Source: Adiantum capillus-veneris (lineage: Eukaryota > Streptophyta > Polypodiopsida > Polypodiales > Pteridaceae). From it: DNA of 64,000 nucleotides. Shown piece by piece: positions 11,883 to 22,967 of this stretch. Where the stretch lies: assembly GCA_014529385.2 (NCBI GenBank), contig CM043952.1:67895370-67959369 (forward strand). Reading direction: 5' to 3'. Under the pieces are notes generated by a model. It searched no databases. It was not told where the DNA came from and saw only the letters and a program-made list of their open reading frames with translations. Position 1 is the first letter of the stretch. The number at the start of each line of letters is the position of its first letter. The translations under genes were made by a program, and so were the position numbers.

Positions 11883-12428
11883 ATGGCACAAATGTTACGC
11901 AGAAAAGAGCCAAATATCACCTTCACATTGATTTGGACAACGAGTACCAGCCATGGAGTTAAGCGGAGTAAAGCAAACACGCATATACTTCCCGCATCCA
12001 TAGACATGCTCAGAGCTCAGGGAGCTAAACACATAGATATCTGGACGAGAGGCTCTCTCTATTTGAAGAATCCAATGACTAATGCGTCTCCATCATTTAT
12101 CAATCCTGCAAGCTTATTGACCTTTGTTGGTGATGGAGAAAACGGCCTTCTGGGTTATTGTAAATCTCTTACAAGGCAAGCTGAAACTTATAAGGGCATT
12201 CTCCAAGCTCAACAATGTGAGATTGTTCGTCTTTCACATTTGCATTCTACAAATCAGGTTACCATTTTGCAACACAAAACAAAGGTACAGGAACTGAAAG
12301 GAAAGGTACGAAGTTGTCAAATGAAGGACACCATCTTGGGTGCTCGTATCCGAAAGAAGAAATTGTGCAATCTTGAAACATTGCAGTTTGCATGAGGAGG
12401 TCTCAAGAAAAGAATCCAAGCATTAAGG

Positions 12429-12564
12429 TGATGCTTCTTGGTTGAGTAAATAGTTTTAGTTAAGTAAATTTTTTGTTTTTCTAGTTATGCATTGTTTTCA
12501 TGTGCCTAAATAGTGTTAGTTAAGTAAATTTTCTGTTATTTACTTATGCATTGTCTTCATGTAG
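12429..12564 (+). other. Transposase intron 1 with tandem duplication
   Basis: Between AAG|GTGATG and CATGTAG| lie two imperfect copies of a roughly 70-bp unit (AGTTAAGTAAATTTT...TTATGCATTG). The internal duplication leaves the splice borders intact. Confidence 0.55.
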
Positions 12565-13266
12565 AGATTCAATCTATCATGACAAGGAAAACATTGATCC
12601 CAAAGCCAATATAGGAAAGAGATTGAAGCCACTTATAAGTAGAAGCCTTGCAGCAGATATAGTACATGACAAGAAGTTTAAGGTCCTACAGCGAAATGTA
12701 GTGGGCTGCTTTATTTCAGAGAACTCAGTGCCTGCAAAAGAGATACAAGGCACACTTGATTCACTTGGTGTACGCAAAAGAGGATATTCGGCTATACAGA
12801 AATATGTCTCATCCATCTTTGTTAAGAAGGGAATAAAATCCAAACTTTTACCATCAGCCTCAAGTGTTTGGAAAGAGAGGCTTCAGCTTAACGACGCACA
12901 AGGAGAATATCTTGGACAACCGTTTCATATTAAAGCAACTTACAGTGGCCATGGAGCAAACATGGCATATGATGAGTTCAATAATATTTTTATGGACCTG
13001 CAAATGTTGCAAAAGAGAGTGGTAGAGTTTTACAACATCACATTTGAAGAGTCACGAGGGGTAGTACATTTTGTGTTGAAACTGGATGAGTGTGAGCTTG
13101 TCAAAGACAAGAAGCTAGAGCGTGTTACTATTTCTTTAATGAATAGAGCCCTCTCAAAGTGTCCCAATGATGATCCTTTGTATTTTAGTGTTCAATCAGA
13201 ATCTAGCATATGGTGGCTTGGTGCTTTTGAGGTAAGCGAGATTCTCAGCTGAGCTCAAATGTTCAC

Positions 13267-13424
13267 AAAGAAGATCATGAGATTCTATATTGGGTGTTCC
13301 ATCAAACTAATGTTTGGGTAAAGAAAGAAGATCATGAGATTCTATATTGGGTGTTCCATCAAACTAATGCAGGTAAAGAAAGAAGATCATGAGATTCTAT
13401 ATTGGGTGTTCCATCAAACTAATG
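13267..13424 (+). repeat. Three copies of a 46-bp unit spanning an exon border
   Basis: Units at 13267-13312, 13324-13369 and 13379-13424 share AAAGAAGATCATGAGATTC and the following bases. Only the third copy is preceded by an acceptor-like TGCAG, and only it continues the transposase frame (EDHEILYWVFHQTN). The first two lie in the intron and look like duplicated exon sequence. Confidence 0.85.
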
Positions 13425-14671
13425 TTTCGGAGGTGATTAATCGATCGAATAACCAGGGAGAGATACTACATCTAGATGGAAGGGGAGACTTTCAAGTTCA
13501 GTGACATCTTGCAGATGACCTCAAAACAATAAAGTGCATGTATAATTGTGGAATGGGTGCAATGGCAAAGTCACCGTGTTTGTTCTGCATGGAGCCTGCA
13601 AAGGTCATGGACCCAAAGTGGTGGAGAAAAGCTCCAACACGTCACATTGAGGACCCTGCTTTTCGACCGGTTTTGAAAATACCATTTGTGAATGTCCACA
13701 TCTGTACAATGCATGCCCTTTGTAGAATTGTGGAGAAATTGGTTTACTTATATATCGGCTTTGCTTGGAAAATCAAGAACTCAGCAGAGCGACAGGTGGC
13801 CCTGCAGTGCTTAGAATTGGTACTATCGGATATGGGGCTTCATGGTGGCAATGTGAAAATCCAGTGGGATGAAAAGAGATCAACTGCTGAGAAGGATGTC
13901 CCATGCAAACCATCCATCGGTGGGGTGAAGGCACGGAGGTTTTTATCTAAACCCCAAGGAATACAAGATCCGAAGCTAACAAAACATGGAAAAATATATA
14001 ACACATCTTATGTTAGCAAGGTAGAGTATCAGAGCTAGAAAAAGCTACATATTGCAGTCAAAGATCAAGAACCAACTGCTCGTCACGCGAAGGCTGAGGT
14101 TTGGCAATCAATAGACATGCTATTTTTGATGTGCGACAAAGATGACTCGTCACAAGGTGATATGAACAAGTTCAAGGAGAATCTCAACCTTCTCAAGAAA
14201 TCATTCAAGACAGCATGGACAGACACCCAGATTACTCACTACATGGTATTATTGTGTATTTGATTCTCTTTTATGTGTAACTATGTGGGTGTAAAACATT
14301 CTAAGTAATCTGTTTTCATATCCAGCACATCATTATCAATCATTTACCATATTTTATACAAAAGTATGGAAACCTAGCAATATGGATTATACCCAAGGGA
14401 TGGAAAAGTCTCATTACATGGCCAGAAATGCGTATTTCAGGCACACACAACATGGTGGCTCTCGAATCAAGGCTAACAGTTTGAGAGAACTATTTGAATG
14501 GTTCTATCGTAAAATCATTCATCAAATACAGGCAAAAGGAGTCTTGGCCTCTTCAGCAATAGCACAAGCCATCAGACATTTACAAACAAAAAAAAAAAGA
14601 TCAATGGCATACAACAACTCCGGTGCTCTCGTGAAGGTCAACGAAGGTGGAGAGAGACAATGGTGTATGTG

Positions 14672-14892
14672 AACCACAAGTGGAGAAAGATACTTTGAGT
14701 GGATGACAATGTACAAAATTTCTATATTTCTATAATACATGATCTTATACAATTGCTACTTGAAGTGTATCAAGATTTTGAAGGTTCAATTTTGTTTTTT
14801 GGCACATCACCCTTGTAACGAATCATGAGATGTTTGCCATACTTTTAAAGTTCATCCGGGTTTTGTCTGCCAAGAGCTAGTACCATTGCTAT
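14672..14892. terminator. Convergent 3-prime ends of genes 1 and 2
   Basis: About 220 bp of AT-rich DNA separates the transposase stop from the stop of the minus-strand gene. Both polyadenylation sites should lie here; no single signal stands out. Confidence 0.3.
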
Positions 14893-15223
14893 CTAAGTGT
14901 AGTAATACGCTTCCCGACCACCTTTATAGCCCAAGCAATAACCAAAACAATCTCTAAAAAACACTTTGTCCACAAGAATGACTTTATCTGCACTTTTGGG
15001 CAGCACGGGTCCACCCAAGAAGCGTGATAGTCTCTTTAATGTGTAAGTTGTTGTTGTACCCTCTTGTGACATTCCCTTGTGAAAAACTATTATCGGCGAC
15101 TCGCAAAGCTTCGAAAGGTACTGTGTTAGGGTTGCATCCCTTCCACGATACTCTCGAGTCCGCCATCGAAGGAAGTCATCCTTGTCAGCAATCCAATACT
15201 GCACATATCATGTCTGAGTAAGT

Positions 15224-15273
<50 letters not shown>

Positions 15274-16592
15274 GAGAGAGAGAGAGAGAGAGAGAGTTAC
15301 CATGAAGCTCTCATCCTGCAAAAAGAGGTTTTCCTCCCATAGGTCCACAGATGTACTTGACTCCTAACTTGAATGGTTAAACCAATCCTCCACTTCTTTG
15401 TGACTTGTTGATGGTCTTAGGCTTTTTCTTATTGCTTGGAAGGTGGCTTCATCCGGTAGTGTCTCCTTGTATTTTTCATCTTTCTCAAAGCAACTTTGGA
15501 GTCATTCCATTGGATTGATGGATGTTTCCATTGCCTCATCATCGATACTATCCTCTGAAACAAATCCGCTCCTCTCCTCTTGGATTCTAGAAATGATAGC
15601 CAGGGAGAAGTCCTCCCTTAAATAAAAGATGCTTTGCACATCATTTAAAAAGATATAGGTCCTGTATCCAATCTTGAACTCAGGCACAGCCGGCAACATC
15701 ATCTGAGCATGCAAGGTTAGTTTGATTTCTGTTGTTTTCACAGAGAGCATCTTACTTCTTTGAAATTCAATTGCCTCAACCTAAAGCTCGATTGTATCTT
15801 CAACCTCCTCGACTTCTTGTATGTGTGTTGTCTCCTCGCATTCTTCGTCTGGTGTTGCGTCCTGCTCCTCTATCACCTCATCAGGATTCAGCATGAGGAA
15901 TCCAAAACAGGTTGTTCAGGTAAATCATAAATCCAAAGGATTCCTGAATAAGTTTGCACTCTTTTTGGTGCAAACGGCAAGATGAATGTCGGCAAGCAGG
16001 TGGTAATTCCCTATACTTCTTCAGTCCCTGTCCTTTTCCACCGCATTCATTTAAATGAACGATAGTCACAGTGGGCAGAACAACCCTCCCTACCTGCACC
16101 ATCAGTTCAAATTGGTCTCTGTAGGGCTGCAAGAATTCACTGTGCTGAGCTAAAAGGTCTTCAATATCAAATTTTGGGTTAAACATAGAATGAACTAGAT
16201 CATATTTGTCCCCAGCACCACACGATGCTGCAAAATCAAACAGCCTCTCATCAATTAAGGTTGGCTCTTCCAGAGAAGGCACATCCTCTTTGGCTTTACC
16301 TTTACTTGCACAAGGACTGCTTGTTGGGAGATCTGCATCATCTGAGAAGTCTATATTCCTCTTTCTTGTATTTTTCTAGACAAGTAATGTAGAGGGTGAG
16401 GGACCCTTGTAGGGTGAGGGATACTCTTGGCCTGCCGTCCTCTCTGACTCATGTTTACAAATTGACTCTTCTTGATCAAAGTCTTGACAAAAGTCAACAG
16501 TTCTTTTGGCAAAAACACTAAGCAATTGAGCCTGTAAAGGTTGGAATCCTGGCACAAGCTCTGGGTCCGGTTTTAGTCTCTTCTGCCTACTG
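14893..16592 (-). pseudogene. Unknown acidic transposon protein (gene 2)
   Basis: Minus-strand reading gives exons of about 16592-15301 and 15198-14893, with a GTAACT donor and a GTGCAG acceptor. In order the product has a charged N-terminal part, a folded stretch (LIDERLFDFAASCGAGDKYD, then RDQFELMVQVGRVVLPTVTI), a long Glu/Asp-rich linker, GYRTYIFLNDVQSIFYLRED, and a C-terminal part starting YWIADKDDFLRWR. I do not recognise the family. Several in-frame stops and one frameshift near 15905 show decay. Earlier exons may exist above 16600. The gene converges with the transposase and diverges from the fusion gene. Length, about 530 residues, and start are uncertain. Confidence 0.5.
15199..15300 (-). 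other. Intron of gene 2 filled with CA and GA repeats
   Basis: Most of this roughly 100-bp intron is (CA)n (15224-15267) followed by (GA)n (15270-15296). On the minus strand it begins GTAACTCTCTCT, so the microsatellite starts just inside the donor site. Confidence 0.75.
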
Positions 16593-16632
16593 GACCTTAA
16601 TCCTATTCATCAAGAAACAATGTCAAGTATTT

Positions 16633-16746
<114 letters not shown>

Positions 16747-17002
16747 GACACGTATAACGGTAACCCCCGGCGGCGCCCCACGTGTTGATTAAAATAGAAT
16801 CTAGTGTGCATGATGCCGCACGTTCGGTCATTTAATGTGGCCAGATACGTTAGTACGTGACACATAAAAGGTATGAGAGAGAAAGAGAGATAGTGAGAGA
16901 GTCAAAGAGAGTGAGAGAAAGAGAAATTGAGCGTGCGTCTGCATCTCCTACAGAGAGAACGTGAAAAAGAGAGTAGGTTTGGTGTCTCCTATCAAGGTTT
17001 GG

Positions 17003-17069
<67 letters not shown>

Positions 17070-17086
17070 TAAAAGGTCTCCCTGTG

Positions 17087-17152
<66 letters not shown>

Positions 17153-17166
17153 TCTCTCCCTCTCAA

Positions 17167-17251
<85 letters not shown>

Positions 17252-17393
17252 CTCCCTCCCTCCCTCTCTCTCTCTTTCTTTTTCTCTCTCTCTTTCCCTC
17301 TCACAGGAAATTTCATATCTCTCTCTCTCTTACCCACACAGACACACATACAACACACACACACACACACACAGTCACTCACTCACACACAGA

Positions 17394-17440
<47 letters not shown>

Positions 17441-17467
17441 TCCCTCTCTCCCTCTGTGTGTGTGTGT

Positions 17468-17530
17468 GTACTAAAGGCGCGCGGAGACAGCCACCTACGA
17501 TTTGGATGTCTCTACTCACGCCTTTAGTAC
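17468..17530. repeat. Perfect 12-bp inverted repeat with CGCG core neighbourhood
   Basis: GTACTAAAGGCG at 17468-17479 is matched by CGCCTTTAGTAC at about 17519-17530, with a loop of about 39 bp. It is a foldback in the leader region of the fusion gene. Confidence 0.75.
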
Positions 17531-17573
17531 TGTGGAGAGGCAAGGAGAATGAGTGAGAGAGAGGGAGAGTGTC

Positions 17574-17604
<31 letters not shown>

Positions 17605-17704
17605 TGGTCTGCTTTGGAGAGATATAGAGAGAGAAAGAGAGAGGGAGAGTCTATGTGTGTTTGTGTGTGTTATAGAGAGGGAGGAATAGTGGAGACAGGG
17701 GGGA

Positions 17705-17749
<45 letters not shown>

Positions 17750-17766
17750 TCTTTCTGTTTTCTTTT

Positions 17767-17830
17767 CACTAACCGCGCGTGGAGGTGTATTTTAGGGTCA
17801 AAAATTTCTTTCACGCGCGCCATTAGTAAT
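17767..17830. repeat. Imperfect inverted repeat related to the 17468 foldback
   Basis: ACTAACCGCGCGTG near 17768 pairs imperfectly with CACGCGCGCCATTAGT near 17812-17828. Both arms resemble the arms at 17468-17530, so the leader holds two related foldbacks in an otherwise CT/GA-rich region. Confidence 0.6.
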
Positions 17831-17841
17831 GGGATAAGTTT

Positions 17842-17905
<64 letters not shown>

Positions 17906-17926
17906 CTTCTATTTTTATACAGTGGA

Positions 17927-18753
17927 ATGGCTGGAAAAAAGGCCACTGCAAGGAAGGTGGGCAAGGGACCAGGGTTAGCAGCTAAGGCAAGTAGAAAATT
18001 TGCAACCCCAAAGAAGAGATCTGGAAAACCAAGTAAAATTTTGAAAGGTCAAAGGATGAAGAAGTTACAGAGCTGCATGGGACTTTTCAGAGAAATCAGG
18101 AAGGCACAGAAATGTGTTGATTTGTGCATACCAAATCTTCCCTTTCAGAGAATGGTGAGGTCCATTTGTGACGAAGCTACCTGGGGCACTAAAAGGTGGA
18201 AAGTGGTTGCCCTGATGGCTCTACAGGAAGCTGCAGAGAACTTTCTACTTGAGTACTTCAGTGACATGACCATTGTAGTAGCCTATGCCCACAGGGTGAC
18301 TGTAATGGACAAAGACAGCGAGACACTAAAAAGGGTAAGGTGGAGGTATGACAAACTTTTGGTACCCAATCTCTGCAGGGATAAGAAAATGAGGGAAATT
18401 TTGCTATACCCCCCTGACCTATTGCCACAAGTCACAGTTGTAGATGTCACACATGATGTTAATACAAGGGCAAGGGCAGAGACGGTTGCTCGCCAAACAG
18501 AAGACATGAGGGAAGCAGAAATTAAGGAGAAAAAGAAAGTAGTAGTGAAGTCCCAGAGGCAAAGAGAATGCAATGTGACCCTATCCATAGATGCAAGCAA
18601 CAAAGATGCTCTACTTTCAATGAAGGATGGTTTGCTTGCAGAGATACCATTTATAGATGGAGCCAGAAAGCTGGCTCTGGATACAGTGGACATAAATATA
18701 TTGTTGGATCGAGATGCTCACATATCAGATACAATTATCTATGTTTGTCTTAA
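17927..18753 (+). CDS. CENH3/H3-like histone domain plus linker, first exon of the histone-Ulp1-FCP1 fusion gene
   Basis: A fully open exon of 275 codons. The start MAGKKATARK is chosen because the H3-like tail begins there and the context is GGAATGGC. Residues 1-34 mimic an H3 tail: TARK (7-10) matches the K9 context and AAKASRK (18-24) matches the K23/K27 context. The histone fold spans about 51-140: LFREIRKAQK, LCIPNLPFQRMVRSI, KRWKVVALMALQEAAE, YFSD, then AHRVTVMDKD. Features shared with plant CENH3 are the IP before the fold, VRSI, Trp at the loop 1/helix 2 border, AAE and FSD. Features shared with H3 are LPFQR and the tail. Residues 141-275 form a charged linker entering the Ulp1 domain. 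The donor is AA|GTAAGT at 18753. It should act in chromatin, possibly in nucleosomes. Confidence 0.8.
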
Positions 18754-18825
18754 GTAAGTTTTAAAATTTTGCTAACTTTGAAAACTCAAATGATAGGTGT
18801 ACTAACTCAGGTACACTCCTTGCAG

Positions 18826-19710
18826 TTTGATCAAAATTCAACTTCCACCGCACATCCACACGGAGGTGTTTCTTCTTGATCCACAAATGTCTGTGATTAT
18901 TAGACAGAAGAACACTCCATCTAGCACATTCGAGAGTTGGTTTCTCCACTGTGCTATGTTGGAAGTAACTATCATCATCTTTCCTTATGAGAACAACCAT
19001 CACTGGAGTCTCATATGCCTTGATGTTGAGTAGCCAGCAGTGTTGGTGTTCAATTCAATAAAAGGAACCCACCCTAAAATTAGGTTGTAAGTGTTATGTA
19101 TTAGAAAGTGTTTCTTATAGATATCCATGTAAATTTGAAAGCCTCAAGCTAACATACTGATACTCCTTTGTGCAGTTTTGTAAAGAGATTATTGCTTGCT
19201 TATGGCAAGCTATGTGGAAGGTATGAACTATACAAGGCCCCAATCAAAGATGTGATTGTACCAAATCAAACCGATACAACTTCTTGCGGCTGGAGATGTC
19301 TTCCATGCAGAATATGTCCTACAAAGCTACTTTGCATTAAAACATTTCCTGACTAAGGTAACCATTTGGCAATGCATTCAGTCAGTTTTGGTTTTCTTTA
19401 TACAAGACTTCTCACCATGTGCTCTTTTAATTTTGCAGAGTGCTGTGGAAAACTACACATATGATTATTTGCAAAGATATCGGGCAAGTCTAATACAACA
19501 CCTGCTCACTATGTCGAACCCCAGAGAAGCTGAAGATAGCTGCTTGGACGACCGCACAATTGATATGATAATACATGACGAGACACCACGACAAGCCCCT
19601 GCATCAGATACAATGGAATCACAACGGGCCGAGGGGGTCATACCAGCCAAAGATGAAAGGGCCGAGGATGAAGAAAGGCCAAATGAGGCTATGCAAGGTG
19701 CTAGTGTACA
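18826..19710 (+). pseudogene. Ulp1/C48 protease domain and start of acidic domain (copy B)
   Basis: Exons 18826-19086, 19176-19357 and 19439-19710 continue the histone-like exon in phase. Total phase is restored only if exon 3 is 184 nt, as in copy A; here two bases are missing near 19300. The catalytic His is in HHWSLICLDV (19001), the Asp position reads Asn in FNSIKGTHPKIRL (19052-19054), and the Cys is in TTSCGW (19285-19287). A TAG interrupts at 19031-19033. The fourth exon gives SAVENYTYDYLQRYR and the acidic region, cut at 19710. C48 enzymes process SUMO or related modifiers. The Asn in both copies may mean loss of activity or descent from one altered source. Confidence 0.75.
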
Positions 19711-20230
19711 TGGTCTATCATCAATGTAGGTAAAGAATTGACGGAAGGGTTCTTGGTGACGGGTAAAGTAACTACGTTCAACACTCTTCCAACAAGCTGT
19801 GCTTCCTGGCATGCCAAAGACTTTGGTCCCGATTCTAAGTAAAAGAGTTACCAATTCTAAGTAAAAGAGTTCCACCCTTGACAACCGTGTTTCCATATCG
19901 TTGAACACTATGGCCAAAACCTCATTTCCCTAGATAAATCATTCACACGTCACTCTGGGAGCCATTTGTTACTACAAAGCAAACATTCAAAGAAATTACA
20001 ACACCGTTGTTGAACAATTCAACCACTTTACCATAACTCAAACAAACACTTCCACTCAAGAAGACAAGTCAAACAGATACCATCAACCAATGCCATTTAT
20101 AGATGCATCATGAATACAAAATACTTTTCCAAACAGCATGCATGAATGCATGTACAATGCATAACTAGCCCGACTAGTATCATGCTTTAGGCTATCCCCA
20201 TAACCTTAAGAATTGGCTCTGATACTAGGT
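19711..20230 (-). mobile_element. LTR retrotransposon leader and N-terminal reading frame, cut at 19711
   Basis: On the minus strand a primer-binding-like site (TAGTATCAGAGCC, one mismatch to the tRNA-iMet type) at 20215-20227 is followed downstream by an open frame containing FGMPGSTACWKSVERSYF and RQFFTYIDDRP. The frame stops abruptly at 19711, where it meets transposon copy B. If joined to 57541 onward it stays open for more than 30 codons, which supports an inversion. The protein is not recognised; an N-terminal gag region is likely by position. Confidence 0.45.
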
Positions 20231-22669
20231 GAGAGATACCCCTCCCTCGGGGATCTATGCACAAAATATACAATCTACACCTTTATACAATTTTCAATAT
20301 ACATCAGAGTTGCAGAAGTGTTTGCATAGGGGAGGAGTTCACAGTGCCCAACCAAGCATGGAGTTTAGGCCATGAGCCAGAGCACATCTAGAGACACCTA
20401 GCAACTAGTGCTACCCCTGAATGGGTGTTATGAATGAAAGAGTACTCAAAGAAAAATATAACATTGTGGAGGGTGAATATATGTGTACACCACGTTCCAA
20501 GAAGAGAGAGAGAGAGAATATAGTGGAGGGTGAATTAGAGTGCACAAAGATGTGAGAGAATGACAATACAGAACCTTTAATTACCCCATCTAAATGAGAC
20601 AAGCAACCATGTATTAATGCAATGACAAAATATGGATATACCATAACATCAAAAAGTTTATGACAAAATATTTAGCAGAGCACCAAACCCTGTGTAGGGA
20701 TCGACCGTTCTACCCATCCACATCCACTCTACTACGGACAGAGAGAATTTCACTTCGTCGAGAGTGAGCCAAAACACCTCCAACCTACTTGAGCCAGACA
20801 TAAGTTGAGGCCGCTTCGCCTCCCTCCATGAACCCGAGCTCTGAAAGGATCCCAAGTACCAGTAGGTGGTATGGTATCAACACCAACCATACCAGTTTAG
20901 GCGCCACACCTCTTTGATGCCCAACACGGGTGTTTAGGTAAAGCCGTTAGCTGTGTAGGTCATTCAATCCCCAATGCACTAATCGTGTAGATGAGTCTAA
21001 CAAGAAGAAGAAGACCTAGGCAACGACCCCGATCCAGCAAAGCCCTAGGTCAATGACCCTTTAGTGTAAGGCTAAGAGATGTAGCTGATTCTAGTTTTGT
21101 AGCAATGCTGCCATGAGAAACATAACACATGAGTCCAATCACAATAGCACTTTCCATATGCACAAACAATCTTCCAAGCAGTTAGACTGTACAGGGTCTC
21201 TACCCTTACACGTCTACCATAAACCATCCAGATCGCTTCATGATCTAATCCCAAAAGCATAAACCATAATCCGATCACTTCACACGGGTGAGGCACAACC
21301 AATCTTGCATAACCACTTTACAACATATTATGGCTGCAAAAATTTTGGTAGTATTTTGGCAGCATAACCATATCGAGAAAAAAAAACAAGAGCCACACCG
21401 GCTTTCACCATAAAATCACAACCATAATCCATGAGGGAATCTGAGCCCTTAACCACAAAATCATATTCACAATGAACCAACTCCCACAGATGGAGTTTGA
21501 CATATCCCTTGCAGTCAATCGGAGTCCACACACAATGACTCTTAAGACATGATACTTCCATACATAAAAAGAGTCCGACCAACAACTAATCATGATATAA
21601 AAATGCAATTTCGACAACATTTAACCATGCAAAGTTGATGCATCATATCTACCATTCATCCCTCTAGCACATAGGGCTAGTTTTGACCTAGAAAGGTGGA
21701 AAGCAATCATAACCATGCACATGAGGCATCCACATCAATCCATAAGGTTCCACACACCATATGATAACATTCCATCACTATAAAAATGATGCAAAACAGC
21801 TCCGATCTTTAGGTCAACCATAAACCATAACTAAACACATATGCAAAAACAATGTTTTGACATTTTTGGGAGCATGCATAACATGCAAATGAAAGTATTT
21901 GACCTCAAACCAATGCATCAAGATCAGATCCATTATATAGACTAGCACTTTATCACATCACTTTACCCAACCCGAAAAGAAAGCCACTTTAATCATATCT
22001 GCATATGTGGTTCGGATTGTCTAACCATATACCCTCACATAAGTTTATGAGCATCTAATAATTGTAATCACTCACCAAAAAAAACCATAAATCATACATT
22101 AACAACTCGGTTAACTCATGACGTTATATGGCACTCCTCCTTGGTAGCACCCCTACACACATAGGTAAAACCGGTTATGGAACGATTAATAACTCACATT
22201 CCTGAGTTGATAATGGAGACCTAAATACATTTATCAACAAGTTTTATCAAGCTTTTCAATTGTTTAAGTTGGTTTGCCCATCTGGTGAATCTATATAGTT
22301 GTCCTCCAAGGAGCCTGGAGTCAAAAAATTTGGCTAAGTACAGTGGGTAGCAAGCTGTTGACCATATCTCTTAGCTCGTGCGTGATTTTCATTTGACACC
22401 AAAGAAAGAAAATATTCTAAATGATGTGTTTTATCTTTGATATAAAGGATTCGAGATGATTCATAATGGTTTGTGAGTTATGACAAAAACAGTGTTCCTA
22501 CCTCTTCTATGACGTGAAACGAAAAGGCATGTGATCATAAACACATCATGTGCATAAATCAACGTGTTAGACATGATGAAATAATCCTAGGACAACTTTA
22601 TACGTACTCGATTAATCCATACATTCACTTGTATACAAAAAAACAATCACCGAGAGGGTGACTACTCAG

Positions 22670-22674
<5 letters not shown>
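20231..22674 (-). other. Probable LTR and noncoding retrotransposon-derived DNA
   Basis: By orientation, an LTR should run upward from 20231 on the minus strand, but no partner LTR is in the window, so its far end cannot be set. The region has no convincing gene and only short accidental frames. Confidence 0.35.

Positions 22675-22745
<71 letters not shown>
22675..22745. repeat. (GA)n microsatellite
   Basis: An uninterrupted GA run of about 35 units. Confidence 0.98.
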
Positions 22746-22749
<4 letters not shown>

Positions 22750-22930
22750 GGTTATGGAGTTTAGAGCTTCTCACCGTGCTTTAAAATTGATTAGGAGATG
22801 TCAAAAGGCTTCTTGCTTGCCACAAGAGAGAGGTAATGAGAGCTACGCAGAGGTATTCACCACGAGAGCTTCCAAAGAGCGCGTACACAGTGAAACGAGA
22901 GAGAAGATAGTAAGCAAGTAGAGAGAGAAT

Positions 22931-22967
22931 ATCCTTCTTCTTCTTCTTCTTCTTCTTCTTCTTCTTC
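22931..22967. repeat. (TTC)n trinucleotide repeat
   Basis: About 12 TTC units, creating poly-Lys or poly-Arg frames on the minus strand that are not genes. Confidence 0.95.

Larger units (their letters stand above)
11883..14671 (+). pseudogene. DDE-type transposase, four exons, family unassigned
   Basis: Proposed exons are 11883-12428, 12565-13231, 13373-14248 and 14326-14671, each with GT/AG borders and compatible phase. Exon 1 ends in a coiled-coil-like stretch. Candidate catalytic residues are Asp in KLDECEL (13085), Asp in ADDLKTIKC (13514-13519) and Glu in QGMEKSHYMAR (14403). Between them lie CLFC (13577-13588) and HICTMHALCRIVEKL, a Zn-type insertion. This layout resembles large-insert DDE transposases such as the KDZ/hAT-like groups, but I cannot place it. 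The copy is broken: TGA at 13502, TAG at 14036 and a one-base frameshift near 14370. It should act on the element's terminal repeats. The start at 11883 is uncertain. Confidence 0.6.

Noticed and set aside
13267..13424. CRISPR-like array
   Set aside because: Only three direct units with no unique spacers, in a eukaryotic transposase gene. It is a tandem duplication.
15881..16282. Separate single-exon gene on the minus strand
   Set aside because: Reading continues on both sides after allowing one frameshift and stops, so it is part of the larger gene 2.
20215..20227. tRNA gene
   Set aside because: The iMet-like 12 bases are a retrotransposon primer site; no tRNA cloverleaf can be drawn around them.
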